A DNA stretch of 64,000 nucleotides, from the NCBI RefSeq assembly GCF_031191185.1, contig NZ_CP133465.1, forward strand, positions 1,298,001 to 1,362,000, read 5' to 3'. The translations under genes and the position numbers were made by a program. Positions 26,708 to 35,996 of this stretch are shown here, piece after piece. Positions within the stretch are counted from its first letter, which is position 1, and each line of letters begins with the position of its first letter. This stretch comes from Prevotella nigrescens. Its GTDB lineage: Bacteria; Bacteroidota; Bacteroidia; Bacteroidales; Bacteroidaceae. The notes under the pieces were generated by a model. It searched no databases. It was given only the letters and a program-made list of their open reading frames with translations, and was not told the DNA's origin.

Positions 26708-27343
26708 TTAATCTTCATCTCGTAAAACGGGCAATTGGATATGATAATACACAGCCACAAAACGAATTAGGACAATTAGGAGAAATGTTGCAATGACAGT
26801 GAAAGTGATACTGAAATTTAATATTAATAGTATGTAATAGAGTATACCACCTGCAACACTTGCGATTGCATAGATTTCTTTTTGGAGGATAACGGGCTCA
26901 TTATTTAATAGGACATCGCGAATAACACCGCCGGCAACTCCTGTAATACAGCCCATAACAATAGCAACCCAGAAAGGAAATCCGAATGTTAGGGTTTTCT
27001 GCATTCCTGCAATTGTAAAGAAAGCTAAACCCAAGGTGTCAAAAACAAACCATGTATTGTTTAGTTTCTTCATACGTTTCCTTAATATTATAGCCAGGAA
27101 TAAGGCAATGGCAGTAACACACAAATAACGAATGTCGGTTGTCCAGAAAGGTTTAACACCTAATATAGTATCGCGAATAGTTCCGCCACCTATAGCTACT
27201 GCAAATCCGCATACATATCCTCCAAACCAGTCGAAATGTTTTTCTGCTGCATGCCTTATACCTGAAATAGCGAAAGCCAATGTTCCTAATCCTTCAATAA
27301 GTTCTAAGAGAGCACCAGCGAACTGTGGGTCGTTGAATGTCAT
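26708..27343 (-). CDS. TRIC-type cation channel family protein (UPF0126/YicG-like)
   Basis: A 211-residue inner-membrane protein with about seven hydrophobic segments arranged as two similar halves, each with a glycine-rich kinked helix followed by an arginine motif: GGGTIRDTILG in the first and GGVIRDVLLN in the second. This duplicated pattern identifies the bacterial homologues of trimeric intracellular cation channels, which carry monovalent cations; the physiological substrate here is unknown. It is the last gene of the unit rarA, hydroxyacid dehydrogenase, channel (35-bp gap to the previous gene). The C terminus is short and acidic. Confidence 0.88.
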   Translation of the reverse strand: MTFNDPQFAGALLELIEGLGTLAFAISGIRHAAEKHFDWFGGYVCGFAVAIGGGTIRDTILGVKPFWTTDIRYLCVTAIALFLAIILRKRMKKLNNTWFVFDTLGLAFFTIAGMQKTLTFGFPFWVAIVMGCITGVAGGVIRDVLLNNEPVILQKEIYAIASVAGGILYYILLILNFSITFTVIATFLLIVLIRFVAVYYHIQLPVLRDED

Positions 27344-27378
27344 AGTTTGTTTTTGTGCGATGTTAAAAAAATAACGTC

Positions 27379-28335
27379 TTAATTGTTTACAACATTCTGT
27401 GGACTACCTGCTATAAACATTCTAATATTTTCAACGCAAATATCCATTAATCGTTGGCGTGCTTCTAACGTAGCCCATGCAATATGTGGTGTAATATAAG
27501 CATTTGGCTGTTTTATTAATGGGTTATCTTTGCGTGGAGGTTCCTGTTCCATAACGTCAGCACAATATGCTTTTAGGTGTCCTTCTTCTAATGCATTGGC
27601 AACGGCCTCCTCATCAACCAGTGCACCTCGTCCAGTATTTATTAAAATTGTACCAGGTAGCATTTGTGCTAACGCTTCTTTATTGATCATACGTGTGTTT
27701 TCTTTTGTTAACGGACAATGGAGTGTAATGATATCTGCAGTATGATAGAGTCCTTCTAATGTAGTTTTACGAACCCATTCTGGCAATTCATTGCTACTTT
27801 TGCTTGTATAAGCCGAGATATCCATGCCTAACATGTGTCCGACCCATGCGACTTTTGTTCCAATATGTCCTAATCCAACTATCCCCAATGTTTTTCCAGC
27901 AAGTTCGAAGAGAGGTTCGTCCCAATAACAAAATGTTTTTTTTGAACTCCAAATGCCTTTACGTGTTTGACAAGCGTAATGGTCAATATGGGTTGCAACG
28001 TTTAATAAATGAGCGAAGACAAACTGTGTAACACTATCGGTACTGTATGCAGGAATATTTGTTACTACAACACCGTGTTCCTTGGCTGCTTGTAAATCAA
28101 TATTATTATAACCAGTAGCCAATTCTCCGATGTATTTTAGTCTGGGTAATTGTTCGATAATTTGTCTTGTCATATTTATTTTATTGACAAGAACAATCTC
28201 TGCATCTTTAGCTCTTTCAATAATTTGATTATCCTCAGAATAATCATAAAATGTGAATTCTCCTAATTCTTTTACGCCGTCCCATGAGATATCTCCAGGG
28301 TTAGCTGCATAACCATCTAAATCTACTATTTTCAT
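27379..28335 (-). CDS. D-2-hydroxyacid dehydrogenase (NAD-dependent)
   Basis: A 318-residue oxidoreductase of the D-isomer-specific 2-hydroxyacid dehydrogenase family, probably cytosolic and acting on glycerate/hydroxypyruvate or a similar acid. The dinucleotide motif GLGHIGTKVAWVG lies near residue 155; catalytic Arg is in NTGRGALVDEEAV, Glu in ADVMEQEPP and His in TPHIAWATLEARQ. The N-terminal substrate domain has ELATGYNNIDL. The exact substrate cannot be told from sequence. The gene starts 6 bp after the rarA stop codon, so the two are transcribed together. Confidence 0.9.
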   Translation of the reverse strand: MKIVDLDGYAANPGDISWDGVKELGEFTFYDYSEDNQIIERAKDAEIVLVNKINMTRQIIEQLPRLKYIGELATGYNNIDLQAAKEHGVVVTNIPAYSTDSVTQFVFAHLLNVATHIDHYACQTRKGIWSSKKTFCYWDEPLFELAGKTLGIVGLGHIGTKVAWVGHMLGMDISAYTSKSSNELPEWVRKTTLEGLYHTADIITLHCPLTKENTRMINKEALAQMLPGTILINTGRGALVDEEAVANALEEGHLKAYCADVMEQEPPRKDNPLIKQPNAYITPHIAWATLEARQRLMDICVENIRMFIAGSPQNVVNN

Positions 28336-28341
28336 TTTCTT

Positions 28342-29625
28342 TTATTTTTTGTATCTGTCTCCCCAACATTGTAATATCCATTGATAGTATTTGTCTTCTT
28401 GTGGCGAATGTTGTGGGTGCCAAAAACGTTTGTCTGTAAGCATATCTGGCAAATACTGTTGTTCTATGAAATGTGCTGGATGTTCATGAGGATTTTTATA
28501 TCCATCATGATAACCCAACGATGCCATTAATTCTGTAGGAGCATTGCATAGTGGAAGTGGAACAGGTTGATTTCCACTGTTACGAACTTCTGCTAACGCT
28601 GCACCTATTCCTTGATAAGTTGAATTGCTTTTTGGTGATACAGCTAAGTAAACTGCAACCTCGGCTAAAGTAATTCTGGCTTCAGGCCAACCTATTTTCA
28701 TCACACTATCGAAAGCCGCATTTGCCAAAAGTAAAGCATTGGGATTGGCTAATCCTATATCTTCTGCTGCACTAATAATCAATCTACGGGCAATAAATTC
28801 AGGATCTTCCCCTCCTTCTATCATTCTTGCCATCCAATAGAGTGTGGCATCAGGATCGCTTCCTCGAATCGATTTGATAAAGGCAGAGATAATATTATAG
28901 TGCATTTCTCCATCTTTATCGTATGCAAGAGGTGTTTGTTGTAGACATTTTGTAACACGTTCGTTTGTAATAACAATATCGTTATTCTGTTTTGATGCAT
29001 CAATTGTAAGTTCGAAGATATTTAATAACTTTCTGGCATCACCGCCACTATATCGTAATAAAGCTTCGGTTTCCTTAAGCTCAATGTTCTTTTTTTTGAG
29101 ATAGGTGTCTTGCGTAATTGCGTTCGTAAGCAATTTAAGCAGCTCTTCTTTATTTAAGCTTTTAAGAACATAAACTTGGCACCTTGATAATAATGGCTTA
29201 ATAACCTCAAAAGAAGGATTTTCGGTAGTTGCGCCAATAAGTGTAACTATGCCTTTCTCAACAGCTCCAAGCAATGAGTCTTGTTGAGATTTGGAGAAGC
29301 GATGTATCTCATCAATAAATAAGATAGGTGAAATTGAATTAAAAAATCTTCCATTTTTAGCTCTTTCTATTACATTACGTACATCTTTTACACCACTCGC
29401 AATAGCCGATAAAGTATAAAATGGAGTTTCAAGTTTATTTGCAATAATTTGTGCTAAAGTTGTTTTCCCTACTCCAGGAGGACCCCACAGAATGAATGAT
29501 GGAACATGCCCTGAATCTATCATATTCCTCAGGACTGCATTTTTCCCCACTAAATGACTTTGCCCAACATATTCATCAAGCGTGTGTGGACGCATTCTTT
29601 CTGCTAATGGTTCCATTCTGTTCAT
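28342..29625 (-). CDS. rarA: Replication-associated recombination protein A (RarA/MgsA)
   Basis: A AAA+ ATPase related to clamp loaders that acts at stalled replication forks. Walker A is GPPGVGKTTLAQ, Walker B LFIDEIHRFSKSQ, sensor 1 IGATTENPSFE, and the C-terminal tetramerisation region with RRLIISAAEDIGLANP and a cysteine-light tail ending DRYKK is complete; 427 residues from the chosen start. The promoter element at 29641-29648 puts transcription start near 29634, so the upstream in-frame ATG at 29643 is excluded; 29625 or 29616 (MEPLAERMRP) are the candidates. First gene of a three-gene unit. Confidence 0.94.
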   Translation of the reverse strand: MNRMEPLAERMRPHTLDEYVGQSHLVGKNAVLRNMIDSGHVPSFILWGPPGVGKTTLAQIIANKLETPFYTLSAIASGVKDVRNVIERAKNGRFFNSISPILFIDEIHRFSKSQQDSLLGAVEKGIVTLIGATTENPSFEVIKPLLSRCQVYVLKSLNKEELLKLLTNAITQDTYLKKKNIELKETEALLRYSGGDARKLLNIFELTIDASKQNNDIVITNERVTKCLQQTPLAYDKDGEMHYNIISAFIKSIRGSDPDATLYWMARMIEGGEDPEFIARRLIISAAEDIGLANPNALLLANAAFDSVMKIGWPEARITLAEVAVYLAVSPKSNSTYQGIGAALAEVRNSGNQPVPLPLCNAPTELMASLGYHDGYKNPHEHPAHFIEQQYLPDMLTDKRFWHPQHSPQEDKYYQWILQCWGDRYKK

Positions 29626-29640
29626 TATATATGATGTATG

Positions 29641-29648
29641 CAAAGATA
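29641..29648 (-). promoter_or_regulatory. -7 element for rarA
   Basis: CAAAGATA on the plus strand reads TATCTTTG on the minus strand. It is 15 bp from the chosen rarA start and decides against the longer frame. Confidence 0.65.
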
Positions 29649-29742
29649 AGAATTCTATTTTATTTTCACAACCACTTTGATTGATTTTTCGTTACATATA
29701 TATTTTTACTAAAATTTTCTTGCAGATTTAGTTTTTAGTATT

Positions 29743-29750
29743 TAATTTTG
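29743..29750 (+). promoter_or_regulatory. -7 element for the gene at 29791
   Basis: TAATTTTG, matching TAnnTTTG, 40 bp upstream of the start codon. Confidence 0.6.
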
Positions 29751-29790
29751 CACCACTTATCTATAAAAAAGGTTGTAATAAAGAAAAGAC

Positions 29791-30600
29791 ATGAAGCAAC
29801 AAAAAAAATCACTTTCATTGAAGAATTTAACAAAATCTACAGTTTGGAATATTCAAGAGAATGACGTATTCAGATTGTGGTCTCAAGCAGAACGTGATGC
29901 AGACCTAAAAGATAATGAAAACCATTATCTCGATATTATTAAAAGCGCTTTTACTATCGAAGAGATAAAAGTAGATAAAATAGAAGTAATAGATAAATAT
30001 GAAGAACGCGGCTACAAAGTAGGTCAGGTACGATTAGATGACGGCGTTGTCGTAAAATGGGCGATAAAGAAAAAAACTATTAATCGTATTTCAGACCTCA
30101 CAAAAGACAATATACATCATATTTCAGCAAGAAAACTTATAGAAGTTCTCGAAAGAAATTTCGGTGGTGGCTGGGATAGTTTACCAAAAAATGTACAAGA
30201 TATTATTTTGAGTGCTTTTGAAGTAACAACAACTACACTGCCAACTACTCGATTGAGACAAAAGGGTGGATTGTATGAAAAGAAGGTTTCGGCAGGATAT
30301 GAAGTCCTTGAAATAAATAAAGGGGGATGGACAGAAGCAATCTTTGTGAAAGAAATTGCTGAAACTCCAGACGCAGGCGATATAGAACCTGATAATACAA
30401 ATGAGAGAATTCCTGAAGGGAAAGAAGATGATTTTGATGATGTAGAAGATGATGAATTTCCTAAAGATAATGATGGAGATAATGACGACGAAGACTTCGA
30501 TGACGATAATTTTATTGAAGAGAGTTATCGAACAACTTTTGAGACTTCCCCAGAAGATTTAGATATACAGGCAGAAGATATAACAGACGACGGCTTTTAA
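29791..30600 (+). CDS. Unknown protein with basic N-terminal part and acidic tail
   Basis: A 269-residue soluble protein that I do not recognise. Residues 1-180 are mixed and moderately basic, with predicted helices (TVWNIQENDVFRLWSQAERD, ISARKLIEVLERNFGGGWDS) and short strands; no enzyme motif is visible. Residues 190-269 are low-complexity and strongly acidic, dominated by D and E (EDDFDDVEDDEFPKDNDGDN). Such tails are found in nucleic-acid mimics, histone-like chaperones and proteins that bind basic partners; which applies here is not known. It is a single gene with promoter and strong terminator and is followed by the second IS4 copy. No signal peptide. Confidence 0.8.
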   Translation: MKQQKKSLSLKNLTKSTVWNIQENDVFRLWSQAERDADLKDNENHYLDIIKSAFTIEEIKVDKIEVIDKYEERGYKVGQVRLDDGVVVKWAIKKKTINRISDLTKDNIHHISARKLIEVLERNFGGGWDSLPKNVQDIILSAFEVTTTTLPTTRLRQKGGLYEKKVSAGYEVLEINKGGWTEAIFVKEIAETPDAGDIEPDNTNERIPEGKEDDFDDVEDDEFPKDNDGDNDDEDFDDDNFIEESYRTTFETSPEDLDIQAEDITDDGF

Positions 30601-30672
30601 ATTTTGAAGCCCATATATTAATGTGTCCGATAATGTATTGTAATAATACTTTTCCCTCCTAATAATTCAATT

Positions 30673-30723
30673 CAAATCGGTTATTGGAATTGTAGAAGAA
30701 GCACTTTTCCAATAACCGATTTG
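30673..30723 (+). terminator. Strong terminator after the acidic-tail gene
   Basis: A perfect 17-bp stem (30673-30689 with 30707-30723) with a 17-nt loop, 70 bp after the stop codon. The core is AATCGGTTATTGG. Confidence 0.85.
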
Positions 30724-30877
30724 CTTTAATGCCAGTCATAGAAAATTAATATGTTGCAATGTATATATCAGATGCAATATAAGTGTTGAATGATTGGGAT
30801 ATTATTTTTATTAAAATGCAGATGATTTTTAATTATAAAATTAAAAATTATAATTACAAATTTTTATTTTTCTATTA

Positions 30878-32206
30878 GTACTGGTGCAATAAAATTGCAC
30901 GGTAATTAAATATCATCAAAAAGAGATCGTTCTTTGACATATTGATTATGAGATGGAAGAGGGTCTTGCTCCGTTATAAGCTCTTTCAAGTTTACTTTTT
31001 CAAGTACTGAAATTCTTATTAAAGTAGCCACCTCTGTTATTGAATATGGGCTTTTGTACTCATGCTTCATCTTGGCAATTAGAAGATATGTGATAATTGC
31101 AACCCACAGATGGGTGCTTACCGCATTCTTTGAAAATCCCCATAAAGTCTTGACAACAATATTTTGTTTGATCCATTTGAAGAAGACCTCAATATCCCAT
31201 CTGTGTCTATAGAGATTTGCAATTTCTAATGCTTCAATCTCAAAGTTATTGGTTATGAATTCGACTTCTTTACCGTTGACTGCATCATAGTAACACACTT
31301 TTCGGATATGTTCAGGATATAGCTTTCTGGATTTGCATGTAGTTAGGCGTATTGTAAAATCGCCTCTTACTCCAGTGCTTACATCAAAGTCTTCTTTGTG
31401 GTCTACAATCTCATATCGCATGTTGTCTTTTGGACGGCAAATCCAAAATGCACCAGCCTTATGAAATCTGTATAATGCATCAAAGTCCACATATGCCTTA
31501 TCCATCATATAAAATGCAAGTGGCTCTGGCTCAATCCTATCCAGTTCGTTACTGTCATGCCATTTGCCGTCTGTAATATGAATGCTGGCAGGAATGCTTC
31601 CATGTAAATCAAGTAATGTGTGCATTTTAACTGCTCCCTTACTGTATTTACCCAAAGCCCAGGTTGCAAGCACTATGCTTGTTGATATTGTTGTGGAGTC
31701 TAAAGCATAAAGTACATTGTCAACAGATACCTCTGACAATTTTGTCTCTGAATACAATGGACGTACTTGTTCAATGAGATATTTGCCCAGTTCCTCGTAT
31801 ATGTGATAGTTGCGGTTCTCATTGGCTCGAGATAACGAAGAATGAGTGACTGTTTTGCGAATTCCTAAATGATACAATATATTATGATGTGCTGTCAGGC
31901 ACATACATATGTCTCTTAAGGAATCACAGCCAGTAATCTGACCGAACAATAAATGTAACAGATGATTATAGCTGTTTAATTCTCTTGAATGTCTATCACC
32001 TTTATATTTCGTGACAAGTTTATCAAACTGGTAACGAGGAACAAAGTCTATGACTTGAGAGAATATGTACTTTCCAATATTCATAATCTTGCAGATTTAG
32101 GCTGCAAAATTACTCTTACCATTTCAAATCAAAAAAACTAAGAACGTTATAACTGATTAAATATCAAATCAATATAGAAGTGGCTTCAATTTTATTGCAC
32201 CACTAG
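30878..32206 (-). mobile_element. IS4-family insertion sequence, copy 2
   Basis: Same 1329-bp element as at 181-1509, same orientation. It is flanked by an exact 13-bp direct repeat TATTTTTCTATTA (30865-30877 and 32207-32219), the size expected for IS4-group target duplications, so this copy inserted by simple transposition. The target is AT-rich and resembles one arm of the hairpin at 61725-61770. The two copies bound a 29.4-kb block of essential genes as direct repeats. Confidence 0.93.
30906..32084 (-). CDS. IS4-family DDE transposase, copy 2
   Basis: A 392-residue transposase with a protein sequence identical to the copy at 209-1387, including the catalytic residues D129, D195 and E299 and the YxxRWxIExFFKxxK signature. 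Frame intact. Identity of both copies points to recent spread within this genome or to gene conversion. A shared leader of about 110 bp between gene start and the right inverted repeat holds its promoter. Confidence 0.93.
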   Translation of the reverse strand: MNIGKYIFSQVIDFVPRYQFDKLVTKYKGDRHSRELNSYNHLLHLLFGQITGCDSLRDICMCLTAHHNILYHLGIRKTVTHSSLSRANENRNYHIYEELGKYLIEQVRPLYSETKLSEVSVDNVLYALDSTTISTSIVLATWALGKYSKGAVKMHTLLDLHGSIPASIHITDGKWHDSNELDRIEPEPLAFYMMDKAYVDFDALYRFHKAGAFWICRPKDNMRYEIVDHKEDFDVSTGVRGDFTIRLTTCKSRKLYPEHIRKVCYYDAVNGKEVEFITNNFEIEALEIANLYRHRWDIEVFFKWIKQNIVVKTLWGFSKNAVSTHLWVAIITYLLIAKMKHEYKSPYSITEVATLIRISVLEKVNLKELITEQDPLPSHNQYVKERSLFDDI

Positions 32207-32398
32207 TATTTTTCTATTATAAATTTTGAGCGATGCATTCCGTCTTGTCTTTCACACAATAAAATAGATTGATGCGGATGCGGAAAAGTTTTATCGGGCG
32301 CAATGAAAGTTTTTCTTTGTTCTCCTTTGTTTTTATGGAATATTTTAGTTTCTATTAGAAAAAACAGTATATTAAGTGGAAGTTCATTAGTTTTTTAT

Positions 32399-32406
32399 TA
32401 TCTTTG
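32399..32406 (+). promoter_or_regulatory. -7 element for pyrG-yidC-S9 peptidase
   Basis: TATCTTTG, exact, 55 bp upstream of the pyrG start codon. The 376-bp gap 32085-32460 contains, apart from the IS end and target repeat, a T-rich stretch (32283-32335) with three GTTTT-type units about 20-21 bp apart that weakly recalls the 22-bp arrays elsewhere. Confidence 0.65.
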
Positions 32407-32460
32407 CAAGTTGTAAATTGATTCCTTTCTTACAGGAACAATAAATATAAAAGAATAATC

Positions 32461-34068
32461 GTGACTGAGACAAAGTACATTTTCGTAACAGGCGGTGTCG
32501 TTTCCTCACTTGGGAAGGGAATAATTTCATCGTCTATTGGAAAACTTCTTCAAGCAAGAGGTTACAATATTACTATCCAAAAGTTCGATCCTTATATCAA
32601 CATAGACCCGGGAACATTAAATCCGTATGAGCATGGAGAATGTTATGTTACAGTTGATGGTATGGAAACAGATCTTGATTTGGGGCATTATGAAAGATTT
32701 ACAGGCATTCAAACCACAAGAGCCAATTCTATGACTACAGGACGCATTTATAAAAGCGTCATTGATAAAGAAAGACATGGAGATTATCTTGGGAAAACAA
32801 TTCAAGTTGTACCTCACATCACAGATGAGATAAAACGGAATATCAAGCTGTTAGGGAAAAAATATCATTACGATTTTGTTATTACAGAAATAGGCGGAAC
32901 GATAGGTGATATAGAATCTGCACCTTTTCTTGAAGCTATTAGACAAATGAAATGGGAATTGGGTAAACGTGCCATTAATTTGCACCTTACATACGTTCCT
33001 TATCTCAGTGCTGCTGGTGAACTGAAAACAAAGCCGACACAGCATAGCGTAAAAGAATTGCAAAGCGTAGGTATCCAACCAGATATATTAGTATTACGTA
33101 CCGATAGACATCTTGATAATGATATCCGAAAAAAGGTGGCAGCTTTCTGTAATGTAGATTTAGACTGCGTTGTACAAAGCGAGAATATGCCAAGCATATA
33201 CGAAGTTCCTGTGAATATGCAAGCGCAAGGTCTTGATGCTGCTATTTTACGTAAGTGCGGAGAAGAAGTGAAACCTGCTCCAACATTAGGACCATGGAAA
33301 AAATTCCTTGATAAATTGCGTAACGCTACGGAAGAAGTGCATATAGGACTTGTAGGAAAATACGACTTACAAGATGCTTATAAGAGTATTCGTGAAGGAC
33401 TCTTACAAGCAGGAACCTATAATGACCATAAAACCATACTTCATTTTGTGAATTCTGAGCATCTAACAGAAGCAAATGTAGCTGAAAGATTGAAAAATCT
33501 TGATGGAGTTGTTGTATGTCCAGGTTTTGGACAACGTGGCATCGAAGGAAAATTAGTAGCTATAAAGTATACCCGAACGAATAATATACCAACCTTCGGT
33601 ATATGTTTGGGAATGCAAATGATGGTAATAGAGTTCGCACGCAATGTTTTAGGATATAAAGATGCTAATTCGCGCGAAATGGATGAAAAGACAGAACATA
33701 ATGTTATCGACATTATGGAAGAACAAAAGAATATTACCAATATGGGGGGGACAATGCGCCTTGGTGCTTATGAATGTGTATTGCGACAAAATTCCCGTGT
33801 ATTTAATATTTATAGGCAAGCATGTATTCATGAACGACACCGTCATCGATATGAATTCAATAATGATTTTGAAAAAGAATTCGAAGAAAATGGAATGATG
33901 TGTGTTGGACGCAATCCTGAAAGCGATCTCGTAGAGATTGTGGAAATACCATCTTTAAAATGGTTTATTGGCACACAATTCCACCCAGAATACCAATCTA
34001 CTGTACTTAAACCGCACCCACTTTTCCTCGATTTTATTAAGACAGCAATAGAAAATAAGAAAAAATAG
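32461..34068 (+). CDS. pyrG: CTP synthase PyrG
   Basis: Converts UTP to CTP using glutamine and ATP. The 535-residue protein has the synthetase P-loop TGGVVSSLGKGIISSS at the N terminus, and a C-terminal class I glutamine amidotransferase with the nucleophile in FGICLGMQMM and the His-Glu pair in GTQFHPEYQS. It starts with GTG, 55 bp after a clear promoter. yidC begins 3 bp after its stop, so the two are translated from one message. CTP produced here feeds the CDP-activated donors inferred in the polysaccharide cluster. Confidence 0.97.
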   Translation: MTETKYIFVTGGVVSSLGKGIISSSIGKLLQARGYNITIQKFDPYINIDPGTLNPYEHGECYVTVDGMETDLDLGHYERFTGIQTTRANSMTTGRIYKSVIDKERHGDYLGKTIQVVPHITDEIKRNIKLLGKKYHYDFVITEIGGTIGDIESAPFLEAIRQMKWELGKRAINLHLTYVPYLSAAGELKTKPTQHSVKELQSVGIQPDILVLRTDRHLDNDIRKKVAAFCNVDLDCVVQSENMPSIYEVPVNMQAQGLDAAILRKCGEEVKPAPTLGPWKKFLDKLRNATEEVHIGLVGKYDLQDAYKSIREGLLQAGTYNDHKTILHFVNSEHLTEANVAERLKNLDGVVVCPGFGQRGIEGKLVAIKYTRTNNIPTFGICLGMQMMVIEFARNVLGYKDANSREMDEKTEHNVIDIMEEQKNITNMGGTMRLGAYECVLRQNSRVFNIYRQACIHERHRHRYEFNNDFEKEFEENGMMCVGRNPESDLVEIVEIPSLKWFIGTQFHPEYQSTVLKPHPLFLDFIKTAIENKKK

Positions 34069-34071
34069 AAA

Positions 34072-35988
34072 ATGGATAAAAATACTATCACTGGGTTTGT
34101 ACTCATCGCTCTCGTTCTCTTCGGCTTTGCATGGTGGCAAGCCCCTTCAGATGAAGAAATTGCTCAACAACGTGTTGAATTTGTAAAAGATTCTATTGCA
34201 AATGCTCGAAAAATAGCCGAACAGAAAAAGGCAGCTTCTAAAACTGTAAATAAAATAAATGCAGCTGATACAGATACAACTTCTTTATTCTATACAGCAA
34301 CGAAAGGTGTAGCGAAGGAAATTGTGCTACAAAATTCTAAGATTGCACTTACGTTCGATACAAAGGGCGGAGTTGTAAGAAAAGCAATAATAAAAGGTTA
34401 TAAAGGACATAATGTTGCAAGTAAAGATCGTAAGAACGATAAAAATTATGTAACCCTCTTTAATGGAGCTGATCAGAATTTGAATTTCATTTTGGCTACT
34501 AAAAACCAAAATATTGAAACACAAAATCTTTATTTTACTCCTTCTAACTTGACGGATTCTACGCTTACATTGACAGCTGCAGCAGGTAATGGTAAGACTT
34601 TCGTCATGGATTATAAACTAACCAATAATTATATGTTGCGTTTAAGTGTGAAGGCAACAGGAATGAATGGTTTGTTCAATCCTGGAAAAAATCAATTGGT
34701 TGTAGACTGGCAAGATAAATGTACACAACAAGAACTTGGACACTCTTTCGAGAATCGCTATGCAACAATCACTTATAAAAAGTCGGAAGGTGGTACTGAA
34801 CATCTAAGTGAAGCGCAAGAAGATGATAAGAAGACAGAAAATATGCTTGATTGGGTTGCATTTAAAAACCAATTCTTCTCAGCTGTAATAATCTCTAAAG
34901 ATGGTTTTTCTACGGGAAGTGATCTTAAAAGTACACCTTTGGCGAAGGAAACACACTATCTGAAATTATATCAGGCAAATTTAAATACAACGTTCGATCC
35001 CACTGGAGTAAAAGCATCAGAGTTTGAATTTTACTTTGGTCCTAACGATTTCCGTTTATTGCAAGGCATAGATAAAGAAAGTCATTTTGGAAAAGATCTT
35101 GAAATGCAACAATTGGTAAACCTTGGCTGGCCTTTATTCCGTATTATCAATCGTTGGTTCACAATCTATGTGTTTGACTGGTTAAGCAAATTCTTCCCTA
35201 TGGGTGTTGTATTAATCCTCATTACATTGCTTTTGAAGTTTATTACTTATCCAATGGTGAAAAAGAGCTATATGAGTTCTGCAAAAATGCGTGTACTGAA
35301 ACCAAAGCTTGAAGAAGCAACAAAACAATATAACAAACCTGAAGACCAGATGCAGAAACAACAGGCTATGATGCAAATGTATTCTGAATATGGAGTAAGT
35401 CCGTTGTCGGGTTGTTTGCCTATGCTCATTCAGATGCCTATTTGGATTGCGATGTTCAATTTTGTTCCAAATGCAATACAGTTGCGTGGAGAGAGTTTCT
35501 TGTGGATAAACGATTTAAGTACATACGATCCTATTATTTCTTGGAATCAAAATCTGTGGTTAATTGGAGACCATCTTTCATTAACCTGTATTCTTTTTTG
35601 CTCTGCTAATATTCTTTATTCTTGGTTTACCATGCAGCAACAGAAGGATCAAATGGTTGGTCAACAAGCAGATCAGATGAAGGTGATGCAATATATGATG
35701 TTCCTTATGCCTGTGTTCTTCTTCTTTATGTTCAATGATTACTCTTCAGGTTTGAACTTCTATTATTTTGTATCATTGTTTTTCTCTGCTGCCATTATGT
35801 GGACCTTGCGCAAGACGACAAACGACGAGAAGTTGCTCGCCATATTGGAAGCCCGACGCGAAGAAAACAAGAAAAATCCGAAGAAAAAGAGCGGATTGGC
35901 AGCACGTATGCAGGCTATTCAAGAGATGCAACAGAAACAACAAGCAGAATTAGAACGCAGAAGACAGAACCTAAATAAAAATAAATAA
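34072..35988 (+). CDS. yidC: Membrane protein insertase YidC
   Basis: A 638-residue Oxa1/Alb3/YidC-type insertase of the Gram-negative form. An N-terminal transmembrane segment (ITGFVLIALVLFGFAWW) is followed by a large periplasmic beta domain of about 300 residues, then the conserved C-terminal core of five membrane helices, with the cytoplasmic loop rich in K/E/Q (KPKLEEATKQYNKPEDQMQKQQ) and the SPLSGCLPMLIQMPIW motif. The C-terminal tail is long and basic-glutamine rich, a common Bacteroidetes feature that may aid ribosome contact. Located between pyrG and the S9 peptidase in one unit. Confidence 0.96.
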   Translation: MDKNTITGFVLIALVLFGFAWWQAPSDEEIAQQRVEFVKDSIANARKIAEQKKAASKTVNKINAADTDTTSLFYTATKGVAKEIVLQNSKIALTFDTKGGVVRKAIIKGYKGHNVASKDRKNDKNYVTLFNGADQNLNFILATKNQNIETQNLYFTPSNLTDSTLTLTAAAGNGKTFVMDYKLTNNYMLRLSVKATGMNGLFNPGKNQLVVDWQDKCTQQELGHSFENRYATITYKKSEGGTEHLSEAQEDDKKTENMLDWVAFKNQFFSAVIISKDGFSTGSDLKSTPLAKETHYLKLYQANLNTTFDPTGVKASEFEFYFGPNDFRLLQGIDKESHFGKDLEMQQLVNLGWPLFRIINRWFTIYVFDWLSKFFPMGVVLILITLLLKFITYPMVKKSYMSSAKMRVLKPKLEEATKQYNKPEDQMQKQQAMMQMYSEYGVSPLSGCLPMLIQMPIWIAMFNFVPNAIQLRGESFLWINDLSTYDPIISWNQNLWLIGDHLSLTCILFCSANILYSWFTMQQQKDQMVGQQADQMKVMQYMMFLMPVFFFFMFNDYSSGLNFYYFVSLFFSAAIMWTLRKTTNDEKLLAILEARREENKKNPKKKSGLAARMQAIQEMQQKQQAELERRRQNLNKNK

Positions 35989-35996
35989 CTAAAATT

